From: an uncultured Mailhella sp. | Lineage (GTDB): Bacteria > Desulfobacterota > Desulfovibrionia > Desulfovibrionales > Desulfovibrionaceae | DNA length: 64,000 nucleotides | NCBI RefSeq assembly: GCF_963931295.1 | Contig: NZ_OZ007001.1 | Location: 2,249,001 to 2,313,000, forward strand | Direction: 5' to 3' | In this document: positions 16,827-24,663 of the stretch, piece after piece | How the letters are laid out: every line of letters begins with the position of its first letter | Position numbering within the stretch: the stretch's first letter is position 1 | The notes under the pieces: generated by a model | Told to the model about the DNA's origin: nothing | The model's database searches: none | What the model saw: only the letters and a program-made list of their open reading frames with translations | Position numbers and translations under genes: made by a program

Positions 16827-19800
16827 ATGTTTCGGTTTTTGTTTTCTCATATCCGCGTCGCAGCGGTGCCGGCGGCGTTGTGGATGATTCTCTGTCTGCC
16901 TTTTCCGCTGCTTGCCGAAACGGAGCAGGAAGGGGCCGTCATTGCCGATCCCGCGCCTGCCGTGGTGGTTCCCGAGCCTGTGACCATTCGGGCGGAACCG
17001 CAGCCCTTGTCGCCGCCGCCGGCGGAGAAGCGCTCTTCCGCCGTGCGGATAGGGGTGCGCTCTTCGCTGTCCATGCTGCTGGACAAAAGCGGCACGCTCG
17101 ATCAGAGCGCCGCGGCGGCCCGTCTGAACGAGTTTTCGCCCTACGCCGTGAGCGTGCTTTCCCGCGAGACGGGCGCGCTGTGGCTGCATCTCGATCTTGC
17201 GGACGTGAAGGATTCTGCGCCGCACACGCTCTGGCTCAATCTGGGCTCGCAGATACCCGCGGGGGTGTCGACCTGGATTTCCGCCGACGGCAGAACGTGG
17301 CAGAGCGTGCAGGCCGAGTCCTTCGGCGTGTACGATCTCTTGTCCGCCGGGCGTCAGGGGCAGGTGCTGCTGCGCCTGAACGGTCTGCCGGGTCTGTGGT
17401 TTTCTCCGGCACTGTGTTCTCCGCACGCCGTCATGGATTCGCCGGAAAGGCTGGGGCATCTGTTTTCTCTGGCCGCGCTGGCGCTTCTGGGATTTCTCTG
17501 TCTGCTGCTCAGCGTGACGGAGCGCGGCGAGGGCCGTTTCTGGACGGGCGTGCTCGCCTTTGCCGCCATGGCGCAGATAGGCTGGGGCGTGCCCGCCACG
17601 CCTTCGGGCAGCGTGGGCACGTGGTCGTTTCCCGGCATGTTTGCGGCGGGCGTGGCGCTGTTCATGCTGCCGCACGCGGGGCGCGTTCTCATGCGCACGC
17701 GCGTGGCTTCGCCGTTTGTGGATACGCTTTTTCTGCTGTTTGCGCTGCCCGGCGCGTGTGCGGCCATCGTGCCGCTGCTGCCGGGCATGGCCTGGACGGC
17801 AAGACTGCTGCCTCTGTGGCCGCTGGCCGCGCTGCTGTGCCTGTTCCCTGCCGTGGTGCTGATGTTCCGCGGAGTGCAGGGCGGCGGACCGTTCACGCTG
17901 GCCTGCCTGTCCATGGGCGGCGGCGCGGTGGTTTCGCTGTGGGGCCTGCTGCATGGTCTGGAAAGTCCCTGGTGGGGACTGGCCGTGCAGGCGGGCGAGG
18001 CCGCGGGACTGCTGTTTCTGGCTTCTGCCGCGCCGCATCGCGACGCGCCCGCGCCGGAGCCGGAACTTTCGCTGGACGCCTCTCCGCGCCGCAGCGGCGA
18101 GACGCGCGCCAACACCTACAAGGACAACAGTCTTGCGGCGCTGCGCCGCGCCTTCCGGGGCACGGTGGAGGATCTTTTCGACGAGGCCTGCCGTCTGGAT
18201 CTTGCCCTCTCCCGCGCCGGGGTGGACAAGAAGGACAAGGTGGACATCATGACCCATGCCGACGCCATGACGGCCGCCGCGCGCAGACTTTCGGAAAGCG
18301 CGCTGGATCTTCCTTCCGCGGCCGCGCTGCCGGAGGCGTCGAGTCAGGTGTTCGAGCTGCGGCAGGTCATTCAGAAGGTGTTTGCCTCGGTGTTCGACGA
18401 GGCGGAGAAAAAGGGCCTCGGTCTGGCCTGGTACGTGGCTCCGCAGATAGGGCAGAAGTTCCGGGGCGACGCCGCGCGTCTGACTTCTCTGCTCACGCTG
18501 CTCCTCGCGGATGCGGTTCGGGCTTCGTCGCACGGCGCGGTCAGTCTGCACGTGCGCCGCAGCGCCGAGAGCACGCATCCCGGTCACCTGCAGTTCACCG
18601 TTTCGGACAACGGCGAGGCGGCTCCGCCCCGCGGCAGACAGAGCGCGCTGCTTGCCCGCGCCTGGGAGCTGGCTTCCGCCCACGGCGGCGATCTGTTCGT
18701 CGACAGCACGCCGCAGGGCATGGAACTTTCCTTCAGCATGGAATGCACGGCCATGGAGAGCGACGGCGTGACCGAACGCTCCATGCCGCCCGCCGAGGGC
18801 AGGGCGCCTGCGGAAGGCAAAATCGTCATTCTGGCCTCGCCCGACGGCCTGAGCCGTCAGCTGTACGCGCACTATCTGTCCGACATGGGCTGCGCGATCT
18901 GGGAAGCCCGGGACGCCGAAGAGGCGGCGGCGCTCTACGCGGCCTCGCCCGCCTCGCTGGTGTTGTTCGACGGCGCGCTCGGCGAGGAAGACATGGTGCA
19001 GGGCCTTGCGGCCATCCGCATGTTCGAGGGTGAGCAGTCGCTGCCTGCGGCCCCGTTCCTTCTGCTGGCCCGCGACGACATGCAGGCCGAGCGCATGGCC
19101 AAGGCCGGCTGCGACGAATCGCTGCTGCTGCCCGTGGTGCGCAAGGATCTGCGGGCCATGACGCGCTGGATCCTTTCGCCGACTTCCGCGCGGCCGGTGC
19201 TGAGCACGCAGCGCGTCACGCTGGCGGCGGTGCTGGCGGGCGCGCATTCCGGCTCCGGGCGCATGCAGCCCAAGGCAGTGCGCCGCGCTCCTTCGCCTGC
19301 CGCGACCGCGCAGAGCGCGCCGAAGCCGGGCGAATCGACGACGGAAGCGGAAAAGAGGCCGGTTGAAGCGCAGGAGCACGCCCAGGTTCAGGAGGCCTCT
19401 GTTTCCGAAAAGCCGGAAAAGAAAAGCTGGCTCTCGTCGCTGTTCCACGGTCGCGACCGCGCGGAAAAACCGCTGGAAGTGAAGGGCGCGCCTTTGCCGG
19501 AAAACGGGCCGACAACTCCTGAGGTCGGGACGGATTCCGGAACGGCCATGCAGGCAAAGGGCGCGGAAGACGCGCGGCCTGAGGGCACTGTGAGGCCCGA
19601 ACACTCTGCCGAAGCGGAGGTCGAGGTGGTGGAACTGCTGGCCGAAGAGGTGCTGGTTGATGAGAGCGACGTGCATGAGCTGCGAGTTGAGGACAGAGTG
19701 CCGGGCGAAAACGAGACGGCGGAGTTCATCGAACTCGACGCCTCTCTGATCAGCGCCGAAGGCGATGCGCCCGAGGCGGTCGCGGAGCCTTCCGAAAAGG

Positions 19801-20174
19801 CGGATTGCGAAGCGCAAGAGGCTCGCGGCGGGGCAGAGATGGCCGCGCCGAGCGCCGTTGACGCAGCGGCCCTGCCGCCGGACGACGCGGCGAGGTCCGG
19901 CGAGGTCGCGCCTTCGGATGAGGACGCGGAGCTCGTGACGGCGCCTGCGGAAGTCATCAGCGCCGGATTGAACCGTATTTCCGACGCGCTTCTTCACGGC
20001 GACGTGCAGGCCATCCGCAGCGGCTCCCGGGAGCTTTCCGTCGTTGCCGACAGATACGGCATGCACACGCTGGCCGACATGGCCCGTTGTTTCCGGGCGG
20101 CGTGGGAAGAAGGCGATGTGGAGGCTGCCGCGCAGATTGTGGAAGAGATGCGCGCCGAGGCCGCCCGACTGTGA
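16827..20174 (+). CDS. Large hybrid sensor-like membrane protein with degenerate kinase, receiver-like and HPt-like domains
   Basis: 1115 residues. Order: signal peptide (1-30); Pro-rich linker; sensory ectodomain similar to 7TMR-DISM extracellular domains (about 80-200, LWLHLDLADVKDSAPHTLWL); seven-helix-type membrane block (about 210-395); kinase-like region (about 425-645) whose dimerisation helix lacks the phospho-acceptor His (reads AFRGTVEDLF where HE(I/L)RTPL is expected), with D for N in the N-box (LLADAVRASSHG) and a partial G1 box VSDNGEA; receiver-like domain (about 665-785, LVLFDGAL keeps an Asp, the conserved Lys near the end is not evident); acidic low-complexity linker (about 800-1040); C-terminal HPt-like bundle where SRELSVVADRYG replaces the His motif. 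It looks like a pseudo-phosphorelay scaffold. Last gene of the M16-TPR-sensor run. Confidence 0.75.
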   Translation: MFRFLFSHIRVAAVPAALWMILCLPFPLLAETEQEGAVIADPAPAVVVPEPVTIRAEPQPLSPPPAEKRSSAVRIGVRSSLSMLLDKSGTLDQSAAAARLNEFSPYAVSVLSRETGALWLHLDLADVKDSAPHTLWLNLGSQIPAGVSTWISADGRTWQSVQAESFGVYDLLSAGRQGQVLLRLNGLPGLWFSPALCSPHAVMDSPERLGHLFSLAALALLGFLCLLLSVTERGEGRFWTGVLAFAAMAQIGWGVPATPSGSVGTWSFPGMFAAGVALFMLPHAGRVLMRTRVASPFVDTLFLLFALPGACAAIVPLLPGMAWTARLLPLWPLAALLCLFPAVVLMFRGVQGGGPFTLACLSMGGGAVVSLWGLLHGLESPWWGLAVQAGEAAGLLFLASAAPHRDAPAPEPELSLDASPRRSGETRANTYKDNSLAALRRAFRGTVEDLFDEACRLDLALSRAGVDKKDKVDIMTHADAMTAAARRLSESALDLPSAAALPEASSQVFELRQVIQKVFASVFDEAEKKGLGLAWYVAPQIGQKFRGDAARLTSLLTLLLADAVRASSHGAVSLHVRRSAESTHPGHLQFTVSDNGEAAPPRGRQSALLARAWELASAHGGDLFVDSTPQGMELSFSMECTAMESDGVTERSMPPAEGRAPAEGKIVILASPDGLSRQLYAHYLSDMGCAIWEARDAEEAAALYAASPASLVLFDGALGEEDMVQGLAAIRMFEGEQSLPAAPFLLLARDDMQAERMAKAGCDESLLLPVVRKDLRAMTRWILSPTSARPVLSTQRVTLAAVLAGAHSGSGRMQPKAVRRAPSPAATAQSAPKPGESTTEAEKRPVEAQEHAQVQEASVSEKPEKKSWLSSLFHGRDRAEKPLEVKGAPLPENGPTTPEVGTDSGTAMQAKGAEDARPEGTVRPEHSAEAEVEVVELLAEEVLVDESDVHELRVEDRVPGENETAEFIELDASLISAEGDAPEAVAEPSEKADCEAQEARGGAEMAAPSAVDAAALPPDDAARSGEVAPSDEDAELVTAPAEVISAGLNRISDALLHGDVQAIRSGSRELSVVADRYGMHTLADMARCFRAAWEEGDVEAAAQIVEEMRAEAARL

Positions 20175-20199
20175 AACCGGGGAATGGCAGGTTTTTTTT
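20174..20199 (+). terminator. Weak intrinsic terminator after the sensor gene
   Basis: AAACC / GGTTT hairpin running into eight T, directly at the stop codon. The stem is short. Confidence 0.4.
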
Positions 20200-20212
20200 C
20201 GAGCCTCAGAGC

Positions 20213-20241
20213 TTGCAACTTTGAAAGAAAGCACTTATGTT
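20213..20241 (+). promoter_or_regulatory. Sigma-70-type promoter for uspA
   Basis: TTGCAA (20213-20218), 17-base spacer, TATGTT (20236-20241); leader of about 45 bases to the ATG at 20295. Confidence 0.65.
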
Positions 20242-20294
20242 AAATTCATGTTTGGGCGGCATTCCGCCTCGGACACTGAAACACAGGAGGCAAT

Positions 20295-20768
20295 ATGCCA
20301 AAGCTGCAGAAGATCATATGTGCGCTGGACCTTTCCGAGCACAGCAAGACAGTGGCAGAATACGCCTGCATGCTGGCCAAGGCCATGCATGCCAGCATCG
20401 TGGCAGTGTATGCGGCCCCTACGCTGACCCAGTACACGGGTTTCCATGTTCCGCCGAACACCATCGACAGCTTTGTCGGTGAGATCGTTTCCGGTGCGGA
20501 AAAGGCCATGACGCAGTTCGTGTCTGAAAACTTTGAAGGCGTGGAAACCAAGGCCGAGGTCGTGGTTGGCTACGCTGCCGAAGAAATTCTTGAAATCGCG
20601 GCCAAGGAAGACGCCGACCTCATCGTCATGGGCACCCATGGACGCAAGGGCATCGACCGTATCCTGTTCGGCTCCGTGGCCGAGCGCGTCGTGAAGAATT
20701 CCCACGTGCCGGTTCTGACCATTCGTCCTTCCGACAACTACACCGGCGGCGCGATGTACAAGGATTAA
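20295..20768 (+). CDS. Universal stress protein, ATP-binding UspA family
   Basis: 157 residues, strong AGGAGG 5 bases before the ATG. Single Usp domain: N-terminal strand KIICALDLSEHS, and the ATP-binding C-terminal motif GTHGRKGIDRILFGSVAE followed by VVKNSHVPVLTIRP. The intact G-2X-G-9X-G(S) pattern predicts the nucleotide-binding subclass (UspFG/MJ0577 type). Cytoplasmic. It is a single-gene unit with its own promoter and terminator. Confidence 0.95.
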   Translation: MPKLQKIICALDLSEHSKTVAEYACMLAKAMHASIVAVYAAPTLTQYTGFHVPPNTIDSFVGEIVSGAEKAMTQFVSENFEGVETKAEVVVGYAAEEILEIAAKEDADLIVMGTHGRKGIDRILFGSVAERVVKNSHVPVLTIRPSDNYTGGAMYKD

Positions 20769-20789
20769 CGCTTACGCATGAACATAAAC

Positions 20790-20835
20790 AGGGCTTTCCT
20801 TTTTCGGCTTTGTCCGGGAGAGGGAAGCCCTTTTT
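20790..20835 (+). terminator. Intrinsic terminator after uspA
   Basis: GGGCTT (20791-20796) pairs with AAGCCC (20825-20830), followed by five T; inner partial pairing of CC with GG. Confidence 0.75.
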
Positions 20836-21417
20836 GTTGCTCTTTTCCTGTTTTGGAGCCATGCTCGGCCTGCGGGAACGCTTCCCGGCCGCGCGGACGC
20901 TGAGCGACGGCGTCAAAGCCGCCTCGTCTGCCTTTCCGGCTCGCCGGAAAGAAGCAAAGCTTGCGCGCAGTCCGCGGGCAGGGCGCAGGACGCCTGAACC
21001 CGCCGGATACCCGGCCTGACGCCCGCCGCGGGCGGCATGTCCGCAGAAAGGATGCGCAGGCGCTTTTGCCGGGAGGCCGCGGTCTTTCGGACGGCGCAGG
21101 TCTCCGGCTTCGGACGGCGTTCCGGCACGCCTTGTCCGCGCCTCTTCGCTTCGGCGAAAAACGGCTGCGCTTTTGCCTGCCGGAGTTTTTCGGCCGCCCG
21201 GTCTGCCCGGGCGCTCGATCTGCCCCGATGTTCGGAGAGTTTCGCGTAAAGCGCCGCTCTCTGCCGGGCCGCCTGCCGTTTTGGTTGAGGCCGCGCGTTT
21301 TTTGCGTCGGAGTCCGCAGTTTCTCCGACGTCCGGCGCGAGGCAAACGCTGTTTCATCTGCACGAGGCGGCGTCCGCCTTTTCATCATCTGCACCTTGTT
21401 TGATCCGAGGATTCGCC
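20836..21417. other. GC-rich spacer upstream of hisC, no gene seen
   Basis: About 580 bases. Several overlapping frames are open on both strands, all Arg/Pro/Ser-rich and without ribosome-binding sites. No RNA gene, repeat or clear promoter was recognised. Confidence 0.5.
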
Positions 21418-22536
21418 ATGACACTTCCCTTCACCTCATTCAACGACGTCCGCCCCGAAGTGGCGACGTTTGAATCCTACGAGCCCGGGCTCAGCATTGC
21501 GGAAATCGCCGAGCGCTACGGGCTTTCCCGCGTCGTCAAAATGGCCAGCAACGAAAACCCGCTGGGCGTGTCGCCCCGTGTGCGCAAGGTCATTGCAGAT
21601 TGCGCCGGAGAGGCCTTCCGCTATCCGCAGTCGGGCAACCCGAGGCTGGTGAAGGCGCTGGCTTCCTTCTACGGCGTGTATTCGAAGCGCATCTTCGTGG
21701 GCAACGGCTCCGACGAAGTCATCGACCTTTTGTTCCGCGTGCGCGCCGTGCCCGGCGTTCACAACGCCGTGGCCTTCCGTCCCTGCTTCGGCCTGTATCC
21801 CACACAGGCGAAGATGGCCGGCGTGGAGCTGCGTCAGGCTCCGCTGAATCCCGACTTCTCCTTCAATTTCGACGGTCTGCTCAAACTGGTGGATGAAAAC
21901 ACTACGCTCGTCATCATCACGTCGCCCGACAATCCTTCCGGCCGCGTCGCCTCGCCGGACGATCTCGAAGCACTGGCCCGCGCGCTGCCTCCGGCCTGCC
22001 TGCTCGTGGTGGACGAAGCCTACATCGAATTCGCCGGTTCCGAGCATTCCGTGCTGTCGCGGCTCGACCGCATGCCCAACGTGGCTGTCATGCGCACCTT
22101 CTCCAAGGTGTACGGTCTGGCCGGCCTGCGCATCGGCTACGCCATTCTGCCCCCGGCCATTGCCGACTACATGTGGCGCGTGCGTCTGCCGTTCTCGCTG
22201 AACATTCTGGCCGAAGAAGCCGCCCTGGCCGCCCTGGCCGACGAATCCTTCCGCGAGCGCACCGAAGAGCTCGTGAAGCGCGGCCGCGCGCGCCTTACCC
22301 GCGAGCTGCGCGCCATGGGCTGCGACGTGACGCCGAGCCTGTCGAACTTCATCATGTTCCGTCTGCCGGAAGGCTCCATGGACGCAAAGGCTCTGCACGG
22401 CGAGCTTTTGAAGCGCGGCGTCATCATCCGCGCGCTCGGCAGCTATCATCTGCCCGACCGCCTGCGCGTGAGCGTGGGCACCGACGAGGAGAACGAGCTG
22501 TTCCTGTCTCTCATGCACGACATTCTGGGGGTCTGA
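21418..22536 (+). CDS. hisC: Histidinol-phosphate aminotransferase
   Basis: 372 residues from the ATG at 21418 (GAGGA 5 bases upstream; an in-frame start 18 bases earlier is less well placed). A class I/II PLP aminotransferase: substrate loop MASNENPLGVSPRV, FRYPQSGNPRLVKALASFY, cofactor contacts SPDNPSGRVASPDDL and VVDEAYIEFA, and the PLP lysine in TFSKVYGLAGLRIGY. It transfers the amino group from glutamate to imidazole acetol phosphate in histidine synthesis. The stop is one base before the cmk start, so hisC-cmk are probably cotranslated. Aromatic aminotransferase activity is possible in this family. Confidence 0.92.
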   Translation: MTLPFTSFNDVRPEVATFESYEPGLSIAEIAERYGLSRVVKMASNENPLGVSPRVRKVIADCAGEAFRYPQSGNPRLVKALASFYGVYSKRIFVGNGSDEVIDLLFRVRAVPGVHNAVAFRPCFGLYPTQAKMAGVELRQAPLNPDFSFNFDGLLKLVDENTTLVIITSPDNPSGRVASPDDLEALARALPPACLLVVDEAYIEFAGSEHSVLSRLDRMPNVAVMRTFSKVYGLAGLRIGYAILPPAIADYMWRVRLPFSLNILAEEAALAALADESFRERTEELVKRGRARLTRELRAMGCDVTPSLSNFIMFRLPEGSMDAKALHGELLKRGVIIRALGSYHLPDRLRVSVGTDEENELFLSLMHDILGV

Positions 22537-22537
22537 G

Positions 22538-23551
22538 ATGACCGTATCGTTCGGCGTCATCACCATGGACGGCCCCGCCGGGGTGGGCAAGAGCACGCTG
22601 GCCCGCAGGCTGGCGGCAACGCTCGGCATAGCGTATCTCGACACCGGAGCCATGTACCGCACGCTGGGACTGCGCCTCGGCGCGGCGGCCGCGGACATGG
22701 ACGAGCAGCGCCTGCGCGCCAAATGCCGCGAGTATCGTTTTTCGCTGGAAGCGCGGGGCGACTCCGCTCCGGTGCTCTGCTGCAACGGGGAGCCCGTGGG
22801 GCAGGAGATACGCACGGAGCGGGCCGGACGCCTGGCCTCGCTGGTGGCGCGTCTGCCCGTGCTGCGCGAGGAGCTTCAGCGGGCGCAGCGCGCGCTCGGC
22901 GAAGGGTGTTCGCTGGTGGCCGAAGGCCGCGACATGGGAACCCGCGTGTTTCCCGGAGCCAGACACAAGTTTTTTCTGGACGCCAGACCCGAAGTGCGGG
23001 CCCGTCGCCGCTACCTGGAGCTTGAGGCACGCGGCGCGCTGAACGGCGCCACGCTGGAAGAAATTCAGCGCGGCATCGAGGAGCGCGACGCCCAGGACAG
23101 AGGCCGGGCTGTGGATCCTCTGCGTCCGGCCGAGGATGCAATCATCGTCGATACTTCCGATCTTGATCTCGACGGCGTGCTGCGCGTGATTCTGAACGCC
23201 GTGGAGGCCGGAGGCGTGGAAGAAAAAACGCGCGTGGTCTGCGCGCGGGCCTTCGCCTCGTTTGCCGGGCCTCTGCCGGAGAGCCTGCGCGGTGCGGCGG
23301 GTGAGAATGCGCTTGAGCAGGCCCGCAGAGACGGCCTTGCCGCGGCCGAAGCCCTGGCGGCGGGGCGCAGGCTTTCCTGCCGGGTCACGCTTTCCTGCCG
23401 CGCGGAAGAAGGGCGTCTCGTGGCGGAAGCCAGTGCGGAAGACGGCCCCGCGGCCGGAGTGCTGGCGCTTTCCGCCGCGCAGTGCGCCGCGGCATCCATG
23501 GCCGACGCGCTGCCCGGCAGGGCGTCCATTCAGGCGGAAATCGTCGGCTGA
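22538..23551 (+). CDS. cmk: Cytidylate kinase with a C-terminal extension of unknown role
   Basis: 337 residues; family members are normally about 220-230. The core (1-225) has the P-loop DGPAGVGKSTLARRLA, LDTGAMYRTLGL, the NMP-binding and Lid signatures (AEGRDMGTRVFP, RAVDPLRPAEDAIIVDTSDL). It phosphorylates CMP and dCMP. The last 110 residues (about 228-337) form an Ala-rich alpha/beta-looking segment (FASFAGPLPESLRGAAGENALEQ onward) that I cannot assign. It reads in frame with the same codon bias, so it is not a frameshift artefact. The start, one base after hisC, has no strong Shine-Dalgarno of its own, which agrees with coupling. Confidence 0.9.
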   Translation: MTVSFGVITMDGPAGVGKSTLARRLAATLGIAYLDTGAMYRTLGLRLGAAAADMDEQRLRAKCREYRFSLEARGDSAPVLCCNGEPVGQEIRTERAGRLASLVARLPVLREELQRAQRALGEGCSLVAEGRDMGTRVFPGARHKFFLDARPEVRARRRYLELEARGALNGATLEEIQRGIEERDAQDRGRAVDPLRPAEDAIIVDTSDLDLDGVLRVILNAVEAGGVEEKTRVVCARAFASFAGPLPESLRGAAGENALEQARRDGLAAAEALAAGRRLSCRVTLSCRAEEGRLVAEASAEDGPAAGVLALSAAQCAAASMADALPGRASIQAEIVG

Positions 23552-23582
23552 TGTCTTTTCCGGCATCCCACTCGGAGCGCGT

Positions 23583-24482
23583 ATGAACGAAAAAAGCGTT
23601 TCGGCGTCCCCGCTGCCGTCCGGGCGGACGGAAACGGTGTACGCCGGCTGCAAGATCAATCTTTTTCTTTTCATCACGGGAAGACTGCCGAACGGCTATC
23701 ACGAACTGCGCACGCTGTTTGTTCCGGCGTCTGAACCGCGGGACGAGCTGACCTTCTCCTTGGCGCAGCGGGAGCGCGGCATCCGCGTGACATGCGACAA
23801 GGAAGGCATCGCCCCGGAGCGCAACACGCTCACGCGAGCCTATGAGCTCTACGCCGAGGCCACGGGCTTTGCGCCCGCCGTGGACGTGGAACTGCGCAAG
23901 GGCGTTCCGCACGGGGCGGGGCTCGGCGGCGGCAGTTCCGACGCCGCGCAGGTGCTGCTCTGGCTCCAGCGCCGCGCCCCGAAGCCTCTGCCTGAGGAGA
24001 CGCTTTGCGCGCTGGCCGCCCGCGTGGGCGCGGACGTGCCGTTCTTTCTTCTGAACCGCCCCTGCCTTGCCGAAGGCATAGGAGAGCGGCTTTCTGAAAC
24101 GGAAAGCGGCGTGGAAGGATGGAGCTGCGTGCTCGTCTGCCCGCAGGTTCGGGTGAACACGGCCTGGGCCTATGCGGCCTGGGATGCAGAAAGAGCGTCA
24201 TTTTCCTTGACAGAGAAAACGAAGGCAGATAAAAATAACCGTTCAAGTTGCCAGTCATTCTATGGCATGAACGACTTTGAGCCCGTAGTATTCGCGGCTC
24301 ATCCCTCCCTTGCGGCGCTGAAGGCGCAGCTTGTGGAAGGCGGAGCGGACATTGCGGGCATGAGCGGAAGCGGTTCGGCACTGTTCGGGCTTTTTCGCGA
24401 TTCCGGGCGCGCGGCGCAGGCCGCATCGGCGCTTCGGAAGCTGAAAGAGTCCGCAGAAGTGTTCGGCCCTTTCCTTGTTTGA
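23583..24482 (+). CDS. ispE: 4-diphosphocytidyl-2-C-methyl-D-erythritol kinase
   Basis: 299 residues from the ATG at 23583. GHMP kinase features: N-terminal AGCKINLFLFITGRLPNGYHELRTLF, ATP motif VPHGAGLGGGSSDAAQVL near residue 108, ADVPFFL, and C-terminal glycine loop AGMSGSGSALFGLF. It phosphorylates CDP-methylerythritol in the MEP isoprenoid route. Odd part: codons for about residues 205-230 (SFSLTEKTKADKNNRSSCQSF) are markedly AT-rich compared with the rest and contain a promoter-like sequence. tRNA-Gln and prs follow on the same strand. Confidence 0.93.
   Translation: MNEKSVSASPLPSGRTETVYAGCKINLFLFITGRLPNGYHELRTLFVPASEPRDELTFSLAQRERGIRVTCDKEGIAPERNTLTRAYELYAEATGFAPAVDVELRKGVPHGAGLGGGSSDAAQVLLWLQRRAPKPLPEETLCALAARVGADVPFFLLNRPCLAEGIGERLSETESGVEGWSCVLVCPQVRVNTAWAYAAWDAERASFSLTEKTKADKNNRSSCQSFYGMNDFEPVVFAAHPSLAALKAQLVEGGADIAGMSGSGSALFGLFRDSGRAAQAASALRKLKESAEVFGPFLV
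24207..24235 (+). promoter_or_regulatory. Promoter inside the ispE coding region
   Basis: TTGACA (24207-24212), exact 17-base spacer, TAAAAA (24230-24235), in the only AT-rich patch of ispE. Position suits transcription of tRNA-Gln and prs about 270 bases downstream. Confidence 0.5.
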
Positions 24483-24506
24483 GTCGCCGTGCCGGGCTGG
24501 TTGTGG

Positions 24507-24581
24507 TGGGGTGTCGCCAAGCGGTAAGGCAGCGGGTTTTGGGTCCGCTATTCGCAGGTTCAAGTCCTGCCGCCCCAGCCA
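24507..24581 (+). tRNA. tRNA-Gln (anticodon TTG)
   Basis: 75 bases with a full cloverleaf: acceptor TGGGGTG pairs with CGCCCCA (one T-G pair), anticodon stem GCGGG/TCCGC with loop TTTTGGG and anticodon TTG at 24539-24541, T arm GCAGGTTCAAGTCCTGC, encoded GCCA 3' end. It lies 24 bases after ispE and 80 before prs. Confidence 0.97.
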
Positions 24582-24663
24582 TTTTGTCGTTGTGTTCCGG
24601 CTTCGCCTGGTGGCGTCGCCGCCTCTGCATCTCGGGATACTTTACTCAGGAAGGCATGTTCCT

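Noticed and set aside
16812..20234. 1140-codon minus-strand frame opposite the sensor gene
   Set aside because: Same antisense effect; Arg/His-rich, no domains, no start signal.
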